Below, in pieces: positions 1-8,949 of a stretch of 64,000 nucleotides of DNA. Within the stretch, counting starts at the first letter, position 1. Each line of letters begins with the position of its first letter. The stretch covers positions 1,128,001 through 1,192,000 of the forward strand of contig NZ_CP090974.1 in assembly GCF_021513195.1 (NCBI RefSeq), in the 5' to 3' direction. Below the pieces are notes generated by a model. It was not told the DNA's origin. It saw only the letters and a list, made by a program, of their open reading frames with translations, and ran no database searches. The stretch comes from Shewanella sp. OMA3-2 (lineage in GTDB: Bacteria; Pseudomonadota; Gammaproteobacteria; Enterobacterales; Shewanellaceae). A program made the translations under genes and the position numbers.

Positions 1-240
1 GGTAGGGTGATCATTATTAAGGTCGCCACTTTGTAAAAAATCAGCAATATCGTTGCCAGCGGTAAAGCAATTTCCTTCACCGTGTAACATAAAGGCACGA
101 ATCTCATTGTTGCTATCGCCCTCGATAAGGTATTCTGTGAGTTGTTGATACATCGCAAGATTAAATGCATTACGTTTTTCTGGGCGATTGAAGCTGATGA
201 TACGTACACCTTGTTCATCACGTACTTTTATAAGACTCAT
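1..240 (-). CDS. Enoyl-CoA hydratase/isomerase family protein, N-terminal part (runs off the left edge)
   Basis: Reading the minus strand from the ATG at 240 gives 80 codons with no stop, continuing out of the window. The start reads MSLIKVRDEQGVRIISFNRP and includes the crotonase signature: the 'NRPEKRNAFN' segment near residue 18 and 'FTAGNDIADF' near residues 59-68, which carries an oxyanion-hole backbone. Family members hydrate or isomerise acyl-CoA thioesters in the cytoplasm, usually in beta-oxidation or amino-acid breakdown. The substrate cannot be told from this fragment. It is divergent from the copper-chaperone gene that begins at 276, so about 35 bp must hold both start regions. 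Confidence 0.88.
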   Translation of the reverse strand, partial: MSLIKVRDEQGVRIISFNRPEKRNAFNLAMYQQLTEYLIEGDSNNEIRAFMLHGEGNCFTAGNDIADFLQSGDLNNDHPT

Positions 241-275
241 TCGTTGTTTCCTTTTTGAACACGAGCAGGGATTAC

Positions 276-764
276 ATGGAGTTTAAGACATTGAAACCAA
301 TATTCAAACATCTGTTTAATTTTTTAGCGCTATCGTTATTATCATTTACTGCAGTAGCTAATGTCGTATTAGTTGATGGGCACGTACGCGCAATGCCTGC
401 ATCTGTGCCTAATACTGCCGCATATTTAACATTAGAAAATAATGGTGATAAAACCGTCAATTTAATTGCGATAAAAACACCTATTGCTAAAGAGGCACAG
501 CTGCACACTATTATTGAAGAAAATGGCATGGTTAAAATGCGTCAAATCGAACACTTGCCTATTGCTTCTCATGGGACGCTCAGTTTAAAACCGTCTGGTG
601 ATCACATTATGATATTAGGCTTAAATAAGCCACTAGCAGAAAACGATAAAGTAGTATTAACATTGATATTTGATAATAAGCAGCGGTTACAGGTGGAATT
701 GCCTGTGTTAAAACAGGCTGATTCTGAACATCAAGATCATAGCGAACATCATCACCATCATTAA
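276..764 (+). CDS. Periplasmic copper chaperone PCu(A)C family protein (DUF461) with His-rich tail
   Basis: A 162-residue exported protein. The ATG at 276 is preferred over an in-frame TTG at 255 because a weak AGGG precedes it and it gives a clean signal peptide ending near 'TAVA'. The mature part has the PCu(A)C pattern: a His in 'AQLHT', a Met pair in 'MVKM', then 'HLPI...SHG' and 'GDHIMILGL'. In the family these His and Met residues bind Cu(I) for delivery to cytochrome oxidase. The C-terminus is unusually His-rich (about seven His in the last dozen residues), which could be an extra metal-binding tail. The stop overlaps the ribosome-binding site of the DUF2333 gene, so the two are probably cotranscribed. 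Confidence 0.85.
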   Translation: MEFKTLKPIFKHLFNFLALSLLSFTAVANVVLVDGHVRAMPASVPNTAAYLTLENNGDKTVNLIAIKTPIAKEAQLHTIIEENGMVKMRQIEHLPIASHGTLSLKPSGDHIMILGLNKPLAENDKVVLTLIFDNKQRLQVELPVLKQADSEHQDHSEHHHHH

Positions 765-776
765 GGAGTAATATTG

Positions 777-1748
777 ATGCTATTTACAAGGAATAAAGTT
801 TTTGCCGTCGGTGCTTTAGTCGGTTTAATAGGCTATTTTGTTAGCGTTTGGTGGAGTATAGAGCCAGACCCTATTGAACCCGTTGCTATGCAAACTGATC
901 AGGGAAAGCTTATTACGGGGTATGCGACGACAAACTCGTTGATTGCCACAATGGAAACCTTACTTGATAAGCCTGGTGGTTGGTTAGCTAACGATATGAT
1001 GCCACCGTCGATATTTATGGATAATATGCCGGCGTTTGAGTTTGGTGCGCTGGAACAGTCACGCGACTTAGCATTGGTTATGCGTAAAGAGTTTAGTCGC
1101 TCACAATCTCAGTCTACCGCAGACACGGATTTATCATCTGCACATTCCAAATTAAATATTGAACACACCAGTTGGTTGGTGCCCAGTGCTGAGAGCGAAT
1201 ACCGCGATGCGATTAAATTACTTAAGCTATACCAAGCTAGAATAAGTGATACTGGTAATACTAATGCGCAGTTTTATGCTCGTGCAGATAACCTCAATGA
1301 ATGGCTCAAAGAAGTACAAAAGCGATTAGGCAGTATTTCTCAGCGCTTATCAGCGAGTGTCGGCCAAGATAGATTGAATACCGATTTAGCCGGTGATTCA
1401 GCCGCGCGTCAATCAACACCTTCAGCAATGAGTGCAGAAATTAAAACCAACTGGTGGAAAATTGATGATGTGTTTTATGAAAGCCGTGGGTCAGCATGGG
1501 CATTATTAAACTTTATGCGCGCTATTGAAGTTGATTTTGCCGATGTATTAGAAAAGAAAAATGCCGAAGTCAGCTTACGTCAAATAATTCGTGAGTTGGA
1601 AGCTACTCAGCTAACCGTGTGGAGCCCGATGGTGTTAAATGGTAATGGCTTTGGTTTGGTCGCTAACCACTCATTAGTGATGGCCAACTATATATCGCGT
1701 GCCAATGCAGCGGTAATTGATTTAACTAATTTACTTTCTCAGGGATAA
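777..1748 (+). CDS. DUF2333 family membrane-anchored protein
   Basis: 323 residues starting at the ATG at 777, eight bases after AAGGAG (763-768); a TTG three bases upstream is less well placed. A single membrane segment covers about residues 8-28. The rest is a soluble domain rich in Trp and acidic residues, matching the DUF2333 family known from Shewanella, Pseudomonas and relatives ('GYATTNSLIATMETLLDKPGGWLANDM' region, 'WWKIDDVFYESRGSAWALL' region). Function is unknown. The topology suggests an inner-membrane anchor with a periplasmic domain. It sits between the copper-chaperone and barrel genes with gaps of 12 and 2 bp, so an operon is likely. Confidence 0.85.
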   Translation: MLFTRNKVFAVGALVGLIGYFVSVWWSIEPDPIEPVAMQTDQGKLITGYATTNSLIATMETLLDKPGGWLANDMMPPSIFMDNMPAFEFGALEQSRDLALVMRKEFSRSQSQSTADTDLSSAHSKLNIEHTSWLVPSAESEYRDAIKLLKLYQARISDTGNTNAQFYARADNLNEWLKEVQKRLGSISQRLSASVGQDRLNTDLAGDSAARQSTPSAMSAEIKTNWWKIDDVFYESRGSAWALLNFMRAIEVDFADVLEKKNAEVSLRQIIRELEATQLTVWSPMVLNGNGFGLVANHSLVMANYISRANAAVIDLTNLLSQG

Positions 1749-1750
1749 CA

Positions 1751-2524
1751 ATGAACAAGACTATTTTAGCGACAGCCATTTTCGGTTTATTAAGTGTTTC
1801 TTCTGCACAAGCAGCAACAGTTGTCGGCTTTAAAGTCGGTGGCGATTTATGGCAAACTGACGCAACAGGGACGTTTAATGCCGACAGTAATGTAGGCAAT
1901 GCAACAGGCCTGGCTCAAACCTATGATTATGATTCTGATACTCAGGGTAGTGTATGGTTAGCGATTGAGCATCCGATCCCGATTGTTCCTAACCTTAAAA
2001 TTCGTGAAAACCGTTTAGAAGGTTCTGCTTCAAAAGACAGCAGTAGTTTCTATTATAATGGGGTGAACTTTGAAGGGGCATCAAGCGTTTACAATGACCT
2101 CAGTAATACTGATTTTGTATTGTATTATGAAATTTTAGATAATGACGTCGTGTCGCTAGACTTAGGTGCGGCGTACAAGCAAATGCACGGCTCATTACGC
2201 GTAGATGGCCTGTCATTAGGCGAAGGTTCAGCTGTCGCGACACAGCGTGATATCGATAGCGGCGTTATTATGGCTTACGGTAATGCACACGTTGGCATAC
2301 CAGGAATAGGGTTGTTTGGTTTTGCTGATGTCATGATAGGCGTCAATGAAACCGGTGTGCATGACTACAGTGCAGGTCTGGGTTGGCAGTTTGATAGTAT
2401 TGCACTCGATACGCTTATTCGTGTTGGATATCGTGACTTTAGTTTTGATGTCGATGGCTTTTCTGGTACCACCCAAGATATGCAGTTTTCAGGCGTATTT
2501 GCTGGTGTTGAGTTAGCATTTTAA
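1751..2524 (+). CDS. TIGR04219 family outer-membrane beta-barrel protein
   Basis: 257 residues with a clear signal peptide (MNKTILATAIFGLLSVSSAQA, cleavage near residue 21). The mature protein has alternating hydrophobic strands and ends in 'GVFAGVELAF', with the terminal Phe typical of BamA-inserted barrels. It starts two bases after the DUF2333 stop. It resembles the TIGR04219 family of small Shewanella and Vibrio barrels ('VGFKVGGDLWQTDATGTF' at the mature N-terminus). No transported substrate can be proposed. The operon ends at the terminator at 2632. Confidence 0.85.
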   Translation: MNKTILATAIFGLLSVSSAQAATVVGFKVGGDLWQTDATGTFNADSNVGNATGLAQTYDYDSDTQGSVWLAIEHPIPIVPNLKIRENRLEGSASKDSSSFYYNGVNFEGASSVYNDLSNTDFVLYYEILDNDVVSLDLGAAYKQMHGSLRVDGLSLGEGSAVATQRDIDSGVIMAYGNAHVGIPGIGLFGFADVMIGVNETGVHDYSAGLGWQFDSIALDTLIRVGYRDFSFDVDGFSGTTQDMQFSGVFAGVELAF

Positions 2525-2631
2525 TCTAATGTGGTTGTGTCGCCATAAGGGGCAGCCCTAGCAGCTATTTCAATATAAGTCTTATTTGTTAGGTGACTTA
2601 ATTCAGTGGTGTAGTGATATATTTTTTAAAG

Positions 2632-2663
2632 CCGGATGTCGTTAAGCGATATCCGGTTTTTTT
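2632..2663 (+). terminator. Rho-independent terminator after the TIGR04219 barrel gene
   Basis: A 10-bp stem (2632-2641 with 2647-2656, one G-U pair), a 5-nt loop and a run of seven T on the plus strand. It closes the 276-2524 gene group. Confidence 0.9.
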
Positions 2664-2808
2664 ATAGTTATTGACTGACTAAAAATCAATTTGATTGATG
2701 CGTCATCCATCATTATCGCCTTTGAGGTGAGGTACAAATCAGAATACATAATGGGTTAATACTATTTGCAATAGCAAAGTCAGCGTTCAAATTCCGCGTC
2801 TATTAAGT

Positions 2809-2820
2809 AAAACCGTTTTC
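2809..2820 (+). promoter_or_regulatory. Candidate PurR-like operator upstream of pyrC
   Basis: AAAACCGTTTTC lies 46 bp before the pyrC start and keeps the core AA-n-CG-n-TT-n-C of the PurR box while differing at the outer G and C. PurR control of pyrC is known in E. coli; its application here is inference from a partial match. The rest of 2664-2866 is AT-rich with no gene seen. Confidence 0.3.
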
Positions 2821-2866
2821 AGGCACAATAACGGCAAAATTTGGCAGCACTTTTTTAGGAATAAAT

Positions 2867-3898
2867 ATGACGCAAATTACCCTTACCACCCCTGATGACT
2901 GGCATTTACATTTTCGCGATGGTGATATGCTAAAGGAAACCGTACCGGCCACGGCGCGTCTTTTTAAGCGTGCGATAGTTATGCCAAATTTAGTTCCCCC
3001 AGTTACTACGGCGAAAATGGCGGTTGACTACCGTGAGCGCATTCTAGCAGCCCGTCCGCAAGGCAGTGATTTTCAGCCGTTAATGACCCTATTTTTAACT
3101 AATAATACTACCGCGCAAGATATTATCGACGCAAAAGCTGTGGGTGTTGTTGCGGCCAAGTTATATCCAGCAGGTGCTACCACTAACTCTGATGCAGCAG
3201 TTAAAGCGTTAGATGAGCTGTTTCCTATCTTTGAAGTCATGGCTGAACATGGCATGTTATTACTGGTGCACGGTGAAGTAACAGAGTCGCACATTGATAT
3301 TTTTGACCGCGAGAAATTATTCATCGAACGCTATTTATCGCGCATTGTTTCAACATTACCGCAGTTAAAAGTGGTCTTTGAGCATATCACCACTAAAGAA
3401 GCCGCTGAGTTTGTTACCGCGGCATCAGCCAATGTTGCCGCCACGATTACCCCGCAACATCTATTGCTCAATCGTAATGATTTGTTAGTCGGTGGGGTTC
3501 GTCCACATAATTTTTGCCTACCGGTGCTAAAGCGTAATATTCACCAGCAAGCGTTACAAGCTGCTGTCGCTACCGGTTCAAGCAAATTTTTCTTAGGTAC
3601 AGATTCGGCCCCGCATGAAAAGCACCGCAAAGAATCGGCATGTGGCTGTGCTGGGTGTTATAGCGCTTGGAGTGCGTTAGAATTATATGCACAAGTGTTT
3701 GATAACTTAGGTGCGTTGGATAAGTTAGAAGGTTTCGCAAGTTTACACGGTGCTGATTTTTATGGTTTACCGCGTAATACGGGGACGGTCACCTTAGTAA
3801 AAGAAACTTGGACAGTGCCAGAAGAAATTATACTGCCTAATGGTAGTCCTATCGTGCCATTTTTCGCAGGTCAACAAGTGAGTTGGAAAGTGAAATAA
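2867..3898 (+). CDS. pyrC: Dihydroorotase
   Basis: 343 residues, the usual length of type II dihydroorotases. The enzyme reversibly cyclises N-carbamoyl-aspartate to dihydroorotate in pyrimidine synthesis. Metal-binding residues are visible: HxH in '[10 protein letters not shown]' (residues 12-20), the carboxylated Lys in '[10 protein letters not shown]' near residue 100, His in 'LLVHGE' and 'VFEHITT', and the Asp of 'FLGTDSAPH'. The ATG at 2867 follows AGGAATAAAT. A 'CGCAGC' Cys cluster ('[11 protein letters not shown]') near residue 260 is normal for this subgroup. It is monocistronic between terminators. Confidence 0.97.
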   Translation: MTQITLTTPDDWHLHFRDGDMLKETVPATARLFKRAIVMPNLVPPVTTAKMAVDYRERILAARPQGSDFQPLMTLFLTNNTTAQDIIDAKAVGVVAAKLYPAGATTNSDAAVKALDELFPIFEVMAEHGMLLLVHGEVTESHIDIFDREKLFIERYLSRIVSTLPQLKVVFEHITTKEAAEFVTAASANVAATITPQHLLLNRNDLLVGGVRPHNFCLPVLKRNIHQQALQAAVATGSSKFFLGTDSAPHEKHRKESACGCAGCYSAWSALELYAQVFDNLGALDKLEGFASLHGADFYGLPRNTGTVTLVKETWTVPEEIILPNGSPIVPFFAGQQVSWKVK

Positions 3899-3926
3899 TA
3901 CTATTGAGCAAAGTCACTATATTAAG

Positions 3927-3949
3927 CCTGCATCTTTGCAGGTTTTTTT
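3927..3949 (+). terminator. Terminator after pyrC
   Basis: CCTGCA (3927-3932) and TGCAGG (3937-3942) form a 6-bp stem with a TCTT loop followed by seven T. Confidence 0.85.
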
Positions 3950-4453
3950 ATTGTTTATAGCCAAATTTATTCATAATCAACTGAATTGATATAAAGCTGA
4001 CTGAATGTTAAAACGCACCAATTTAGCAGGGAATGCAAGTGTATATTGAAAGTGTCAATCACCTGATTGTTGCGCAATATGGGTTGTGTCGTTAGTTTTT
4101 TTGTTTAATTTCATTGTGGATTTTGATCTAGATTAATGAATAGGTTAATCTCTCCGCAAAGATAGTGGTGCTAAGCCACATGAGATATTATCGCGATGTA
4201 ATAGCCATGTAGTATATCTTTTGTTATCGGCATATGTTTGCTATATCAAACTATCGTCATAATATGATTTTATTTAACAATTATCGTCCAAATACTATTT
4301 AAGGATAAGAGTGGAGCAATGAAAGAGCGGTAGTTCTTAAATAATGGCGAGCTTAATGAACCATTAGGATTAACTAACACAGAAGTATGCCCCCTCTAAA
4401 AACAGCCGCAGCGGATGAAATTTAATGACTAAGTATACTTGGTAAGTAAAGTA
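3950..4453. other. Gene-free stretch with possible decayed regulatory region
   Basis: No supportable ORF here. Plus-strand starts with good ribosome-binding sites run straight into stops: after AGTGGAGC, the ATG at 4320 gives only four codons. The region holds an FNR/CRP-type half-palindrome (TTGATCTAGATTAA, 4123-4136), a 7-bp inverted repeat (4130-4136 with 4145-4151) and the riboswitch-like segment at 4143-4206. It reads like the leader of a gene that has been lost. Confidence 0.5.
4143..4206 (+). promoter_or_regulatory. Segment resembling a degenerate c-di-GMP-I (GEMM) riboswitch core
   Basis: The segment has CCGCAAAG (4154-4161), then a GTGG/CCAC hairpin (4165-4168 with 4176-4179) carrying GCTAAG in its loop. 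GGTTA (4143-4147) can pair with TAGCC (4202-4206) to close it. GCAAAG followed by CTAAG is reminiscent of GEMM aptamers, but the 3' conserved part is short and the GNRA hairpin is not obvious. No intact gene follows on the plus strand. This is a low-confidence resemblance. Confidence 0.2.
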
Positions 4454-4491
4454 GCTAAGATTATCGATACATAAACATTGGTAATCTTAGC
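4454..4491. repeat. Perfect 10-bp inverted repeat downstream of the lipoprotein gene
   Basis: GCTAAGATTA (4454-4463) and TAATCTTAGC (4482-4491) are separated by 18 bases, 25 bp past the stop of the minus-strand lipoprotein gene. There is no strong T run on the minus side, so its role as a terminator is uncertain. Confidence 0.45.
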
Positions 4492-4515
4492 CAGCTTTAT
4501 TACTTTTTTTAATAC

Positions 4516-6276
4516 TTAGTTTATTAATAAGCTGCGTAAAGTTTGGAAAAGGTGATTACCAAACTCATAATTATCACCAAAGCTTAATTGCAGGGATGAG
4601 GGTGTGTCTACATAATTGAATTTTTCATGTAATTCAACTTCAATAAATACTCCGTCAGTGTATAAATAATAACTTGAAAGCGCATTTTGTTGTTTGTTTT
4701 CTGCTAACTGTTGTGTTACTTCAATTAAAGGCAGCATGTTCGGGCTGGTCAATAATTTCCATTCATAAGTTGCCCCAGAATCAATAAATGTATATGTGTT
4801 AGCTTGATCATTAATCAATACATCATCAGGTAATATATAAGAGTAGAAAGTACTAATAACGCCTAGCGTATCAAAGGTGGCAGGATTAAAAACATCAGCA
4901 TATTCATATGTCTCGTACGAATCAGCTTCTCTACACATCACATCCTCCGCCTGTGAAAAGTATAGACGGTAAATTGTGGCAGGCCATTCAATATCGGTTA
5001 ACTTTAAAAATGAAGGTGACGCCGACAAAAATGATTGCCAAATCTCAGCAGTGGTATCATATTTTTCTACGGTAATTGCTATTGGTACATTGGTTCCTTC
5101 ATAGACTAAATTTAGCGTGTTACCTTGGATATCAGGTGCTATGGGAAGTGGCGGATTGCTATTTGGCTTAACCCAATTTGACTCTTGGCTATTCCAACAT
5201 TCTTGCTGTCTTATGTTTTCATTAGGGGAGTCTTCTCGCACAAATCCAAAAAACTGACCAGCATCCATAATCCCTACCAGTGTTGATTTTGGTTGGCTTT
5301 TAGCCATAGAAAAAATATGAAAATCACCTATGGAATTCAAAGTAAAGACATTACTCATATCGCTTAGGTTCGCCATCACAGCTTCCCATTCCTCAAATGA
5401 AACTATTTGGCTGTCTATAGGTTGTTGAATTAATCCAAGCAGAATCAGCTCATCATTAATGATGAAACGAGCATCAAGAGGATTAGATTGTACAAATTGT
5501 TGTGGAGTTAAATTTAGAGTATCAATAAGTATTTCGAATTGATCATAGATATTAGTAAGTAGCAGCTCAATGATAAGAATAACATCAACTTGCCCTGCAA
5601 TAATTTGTTGCAAATATTCATGTAATAGTTCAACAGTTATTACACGGTCTGAAATAGATTGCGCGGCACTTAATTGATATAAAGAATTAAGCTGCTGCCC
5701 GTAAAGAAATGCTAGATAACCATCAAGTTCAGCAGATTGAGTTTGAATCTCGGCAGTTGATAACCCCTGCAACTTCATTGTTGCAAGTCGAGTGGCCTTT
5801 ATATGAGTTAATCCATTAATTGCACCATTATGTTCAGGTAACGCAATTAACATACCTTGGCCATTTTCATCGACTACTGAAGACGGTGCCTGAATAGGTT
5901 GAGCATTTTTAAAATTAGCGCTGAGAACTTTTTCAGGCTTTATTGAAGCCGCAGTTAAAGCAGTCCAATTTGCGAGTAAGTAATACTCAGGTATTTCAAC
6001 TTCACTTTTCCAATCTACCAGGTAGTGACCATTAACATCAGTAACAGTGGTGGGTTCATCATTATCACACAGCAAATTTTGGTTTAAATCGATGCAGATG
6101 CTAGCGCCTGACAAAGCGCCTTGATAAACAGCTAAACCTGCTACTTGATGATTATACTCTGTTGTTGATACAGGTGGTTTTTGGTCTGGAATATCTTGTG
6201 CAGGGGTGTCTGATGAACCACCGCAACCAGAAAGCAATGCTAAATACACAAATGAAAACAAATATCCTTTTTTCAC
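4516..6276 (-). CDS. Predicted outer-membrane or periplasmic lipoprotein, function unknown
   Basis: 586 residues. The N-terminus 'MKKGYLFSFVYLALLSGCGG' is a lipoprotein signal with the lipid-modified Cys at residue 18, followed by a Ser/Pro/Asp-rich linker. Residues 58-90 contain 'ASICIDLNQNLLCDNDEP' and 'TDVNGHYLVDW', a Cys-paired, Asp/Asn-rich pattern common in Shewanella surface lipoproteins and resembling SdrD B-like or carboxypeptidase-regulatory-like Ig modules. The remainder shows no domain I recognise. It lies beside a truncated TadE-like gene and another lipoprotein in an accessory stretch. It could be an adhesin or a component of a lost surface system. Confidence 0.8.
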   Translation of the reverse strand: MKKGYLFSFVYLALLSGCGGSSDTPAQDIPDQKPPVSTTEYNHQVAGLAVYQGALSGASICIDLNQNLLCDNDEPTTVTDVNGHYLVDWKSEVEIPEYYLLANWTALTAASIKPEKVLSANFKNAQPIQAPSSVVDENGQGMLIALPEHNGAINGLTHIKATRLATMKLQGLSTAEIQTQSAELDGYLAFLYGQQLNSLYQLSAAQSISDRVITVELLHEYLQQIIAGQVDVILIIELLLTNIYDQFEILIDTLNLTPQQFVQSNPLDARFIINDELILLGLIQQPIDSQIVSFEEWEAVMANLSDMSNVFTLNSIGDFHIFSMAKSQPKSTLVGIMDAGQFFGFVREDSPNENIRQQECWNSQESNWVKPNSNPPLPIAPDIQGNTLNLVYEGTNVPIAITVEKYDTTAEIWQSFLSASPSFLKLTDIEWPATIYRLYFSQAEDVMCREADSYETYEYADVFNPATFDTLGVISTFYSYILPDDVLINDQANTYTFIDSGATYEWKLLTSPNMLPLIEVTQQLAENKQQNALSSYYLYTDGVFIEVELHEKFNYVDTPSSLQLSFGDNYEFGNHLFQTLRSLLIN

Positions 6277-6387
6277 AGAAAATCCTTTTAAAAGTTAATT
6301 AAAAAACGACGTAATAATAACGATTAAATAAGAATTGTAAAATTTAAATACCTTTATACATCATAAAGTATGTATTTAGATTTTTGA

Positions 6388-6993
6388 GTAATTATTAGTG
6401 ATAGTTTTAATTGCACAGTGGGGTTTATTTACTCGGCTAAAAGCACTCTTGATGCCGCAACGGTTAATGCCGTTAGGGCGGGGACATTGCATCATGGTAA
6501 TATTGATAAAATAACAACAAGTCTTACTGAAGGAATGATGCCGCTTTTTGCTCATGGTACAGATATGTCAGACACCTTAGAGGCGGTAGCAAAGTCTCGT
6601 ATAGCCGTGGCAATACAAAGTGAAATCACCTTATTAAGCCCTGACAGAGCCACTTTTGACCAATTTAAAATTCGCAGTCGTTATCCTCAAGGTTTTGTGA
6701 ATGAAATTCCAATCAATACTTTGATGTACCGTAACCCTGCGTTAAAAGATGTAGGGCAAGGTCGAAAATTAGATGTGCAAGACGCCAACTTATTACAAAT
6801 AGAAGTGCGATGGTGTCAAAAGCTAATCGTACCATTTGCAAATTATGTAATAGAAGAAATTGTTAATTCAGCTTGGTATTTGCCCGGACCAGAACAACTG
6901 GCTTGCAATGTATTAAGTCAGGCAACGGGTGATATTTATCTCGCCATGGTTTCGCAGAGATTAATGAGGATGCAAACACCATTTAGAATGTAA
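6388..6993 (+). pseudogene. TadE-like pilus assembly protein, 5'-truncated
   Basis: The frame is open from 6388 (after a TGA at 6385) to the stop at 6991-6993. It begins in mid-domain: 'GFIYSAKSTLDAATVNAVRAG' matches the segment just after the conserved Glu of TadE pseudopilins, where 'E-x-G-x(8)-L-x-x-A-x-x-x-A-x-R-x-G' is typical. The hydrophobic N-terminal helix and prepilin-like start are missing. The only start, a GTG at 6418, has no ribosome-binding site. The region 5' of it (6277-6387) does not encode the missing helix. TadE proteins belong to Tad/Flp pilus systems, but no other tad gene is present. I call it a remnant. Confidence 0.6.
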
Positions 6994-7065
6994 GTAACAT
7001 GAAATTAATTTAAATATAATAGTGATAAAAATTGAAATAAATGGATTTTAATAGGGATATATTCA

Positions 7066-8046
7066 ATGAAACATAATGTACTTTGGTTAGCTATATTATT
7101 AGCAGCTAGTGTCGGGATAACAGGCTGTAATGGTGAGTTAGAAGAGGGCGAAGGCGGGCAAACTCCGACAGTGTCAACAAATCCGGTTGATCCAACAGAT
7201 CCTGTCGACCCAACGGATCCAATTGATCCTACTGATCCAATTGAATTAGTGGGTACCTGGGAAAACAAGGATGAAGATGGTGATGGTGTACCTGATGAGC
7301 AGGATGATTATCCGTTTGATGCTAGTAAGAGTAAATATCCCCTATTCATCGAGCAGGAACCGAACGATAACCCTGCAGTTGCCACTCCAATAGAAATTGA
7401 TCAAGGGGTCATAGTACAAGGCGTGATAGATTCTGAATTGGACAAAGGCGATCTGTTTAAGTTTGTAACAACTGAGCTTAAACAATACACAGCTGTTTTC
7501 AAAACATCATCAGTTCGATTTAAACCACAAGTGTATATTTCAAATGAAGATGGCCTTGTTATGAATGACATCTTTTTGTATCAATATGCAAAACCTAATA
7601 TCTACGTGGTGAACTTTACAATATATGACCCAGGTACATATCAACTGAGTGTGATAGATGAGAATTTTGCTGGAGGGCCAGATCTCTCTTATGAAATTTT
7701 ATTTTTTAACGATACTGACGTTGATTCATTTGATGATATGAAAGAGCGTGCACTTGGTTCTGATCTACTTGAGAATGACATGGATCAAGATAAGATTTTA
7801 GATGGACTCGAGTTTATCTTCGGCACTATAAATAAAAGTATAGATTTTGATAATGACTCCCTTCCAAATTGGCTAGATTCTGACTCTGATGGTGATGGGT
7901 TTAGCGATAAATTAGAAGCAAGTGATGATTTAGATAATGACTCCTTTCCAAACTTTTTAGATCGAGATGCTGATGGCAATGGCCTCGATGATAATTTAGA
8001 AAGTGGTTCTAATACTCAACCAAATGACTTTGACCTGGTCAACTGA
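7066..8046 (+). CDS. Lipoprotein with Pro-Thr-Asp repeats and thrombospondin type 3-like Ca-binding repeats, 3' end cut by an IS
   Basis: 326 residues, well started (AGGGAT before the ATG). The signal ends in 'ITGC' with lipid Cys 21. Residues about 38-60 are five tandem 'DPTDP'-like units, a linker or stalk. 'DEDGDGVPDEQDDYPFD' and four or more C-terminal D-x-D/N-x-D repeats (about residues 215-318) are thrombospondin type 3-like calcium sites. Between them is a beta-rich domain ('DKGDLFKFVTT', 'PGTYQLSVID') like bacterial pre-peptidase C-terminal domains. The stop TGA (8044-8046) is the terminal TGA of the IS inverted repeat, so the native C-terminus has been lost. Surface exposure is inferred. 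Confidence 0.75.
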   Translation: MKHNVLWLAILLAASVGITGCNGELEEGEGGQTPTVSTNPVDPTDPVDPTDPIDPTDPIELVGTWENKDEDGDGVPDEQDDYPFDASKSKYPLFIEQEPNDNPAVATPIEIDQGVIVQGVIDSELDKGDLFKFVTTELKQYTAVFKTSSVRFKPQVYISNEDGLVMNDIFLYQYAKPNIYVVNFTIYDPGTYQLSVIDENFAGGPDLSYEILFFNDTDVDSFDDMKERALGSDLLENDMDQDKILDGLEFIFGTINKSIDFDNDSLPNWLDSDSDGDGFSDKLEASDDLDNDSFPNFLDRDADGNGLDDNLESGSNTQPNDFDLVN

Positions 8047-8070
8047 ATTCGGTCACCCTAGTTAAGTTCG

Positions 8071-8949
8071 TTACGCCACTTCTGTTAACGGCTTATCCGT
8101 ACGCTCAAATTCATTGGGACTTTGGTAATTAAGGTATGAATGCATCCGTTGGCTGTTGTACCACATAGTGATGTAATTCAAGACATCTTGTTGAGCTGCA
8201 TAGCGTGTTCGATAATTGCGCCAATGAACTCGTTCCTGCTTCAAGCTTCCGAAAAAGCTTTCAGCTACTGCATTATCCCAACAACATCCTTTTTTACTCA
8301 TACTGCCGACAAACTTATGCAGCCTCAGTATTCGTCTATATTGATGGCTCGCATATTGAACACCTTGATCTGAGTGTATTATCAATCCAGCTTTAGGTTT
8401 TCGTTGCCATATAGTCATTGTGAGCGCATCACAAACGAGTTGTGCCTTCATTCTGCTGCCCATACTCCAACCAATAACTTTACGGGAATAGAGATCGATT
8501 ACGACGGCTAAATACAGCCATCCTTCAGCAGTCCATATGTACGTAATATCTTGAACCCACGCTTGATTGGCGCATTGAACATCAAAATCCTGTTCAAGCT
8601 CATTTTCATATATAGGCTTCTTGTGGTCGCTGTTGGTTGTTGCTTTGTACTTCTTTTTATAGCGCACCCAAACGTTTGCTTCTTTCATCAGTTGCGATGT
8701 TTTCCTGCGCCCAACAGGGTAATCAAGGGAATTCAATGCCTTTTGAATGCGTCTTTGTCCGTAGGTGTTATCGCTAAACTCGGCAATATCCTTAACCCAC
8801 TGCAACATCTCTTGATGCTCTGTATCAACAGGTGACTGAGACTTCCGCTTTTGATAGCTGTAGTAATTATTGTTTTTCACACCCAACACGTGACACATTA
8901 ATATCACAGGCCAGATCTTCTTATTTTGGGTAATAAACGCGTATTTCAC
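8071..8949 (-). CDS. IS3-family transposase OrfB, DDE catalytic subunit
   Basis: 292 residues with an HTH_21-like N-terminus ('TYGQRRIQKALN') and an rve integrase core. The catalytic triad is visible: D in 'WVQDITYIWT', D in 'LIIHSDQGVQY' and E in 'NAVAESFFGSLKQE', with the 35-residue DD(35)E-type spacing. The end 'YNSQRMHSYLNYQSPNEFE' is standard. Its ATG overlaps the OrfA stop (ATGA). It is also open upstream to an A7G slippery run at 8978-8985, so OrfAB can form by -1 frameshifting. Nothing suggests inactivation. Confidence 0.95.
   Translation of the reverse strand: MKYAFITQNKKIWPVILMCHVLGVKNNNYYSYQKRKSQSPVDTEHQEMLQWVKDIAEFSDNTYGQRRIQKALNSLDYPVGRRKTSQLMKEANVWVRYKKKYKATTNSDHKKPIYENELEQDFDVQCANQAWVQDITYIWTAEGWLYLAVVIDLYSRKVIGWSMGSRMKAQLVCDALTMTIWQRKPKAGLIIHSDQGVQYASHQYRRILRLHKFVGSMSKKGCCWDNAVAESFFGSLKQERVHWRNYRTRYAAQQDVLNYITMWYNSQRMHSYLNYQSPNEFERTDKPLTEVA

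Noticed and set aside
8140..8835. Plus-strand ORFs inside the IS (8140-8373, 8205-8396, 8551-8835)
   Set aside because: They are antisense to the well-conserved transposase OrfB.
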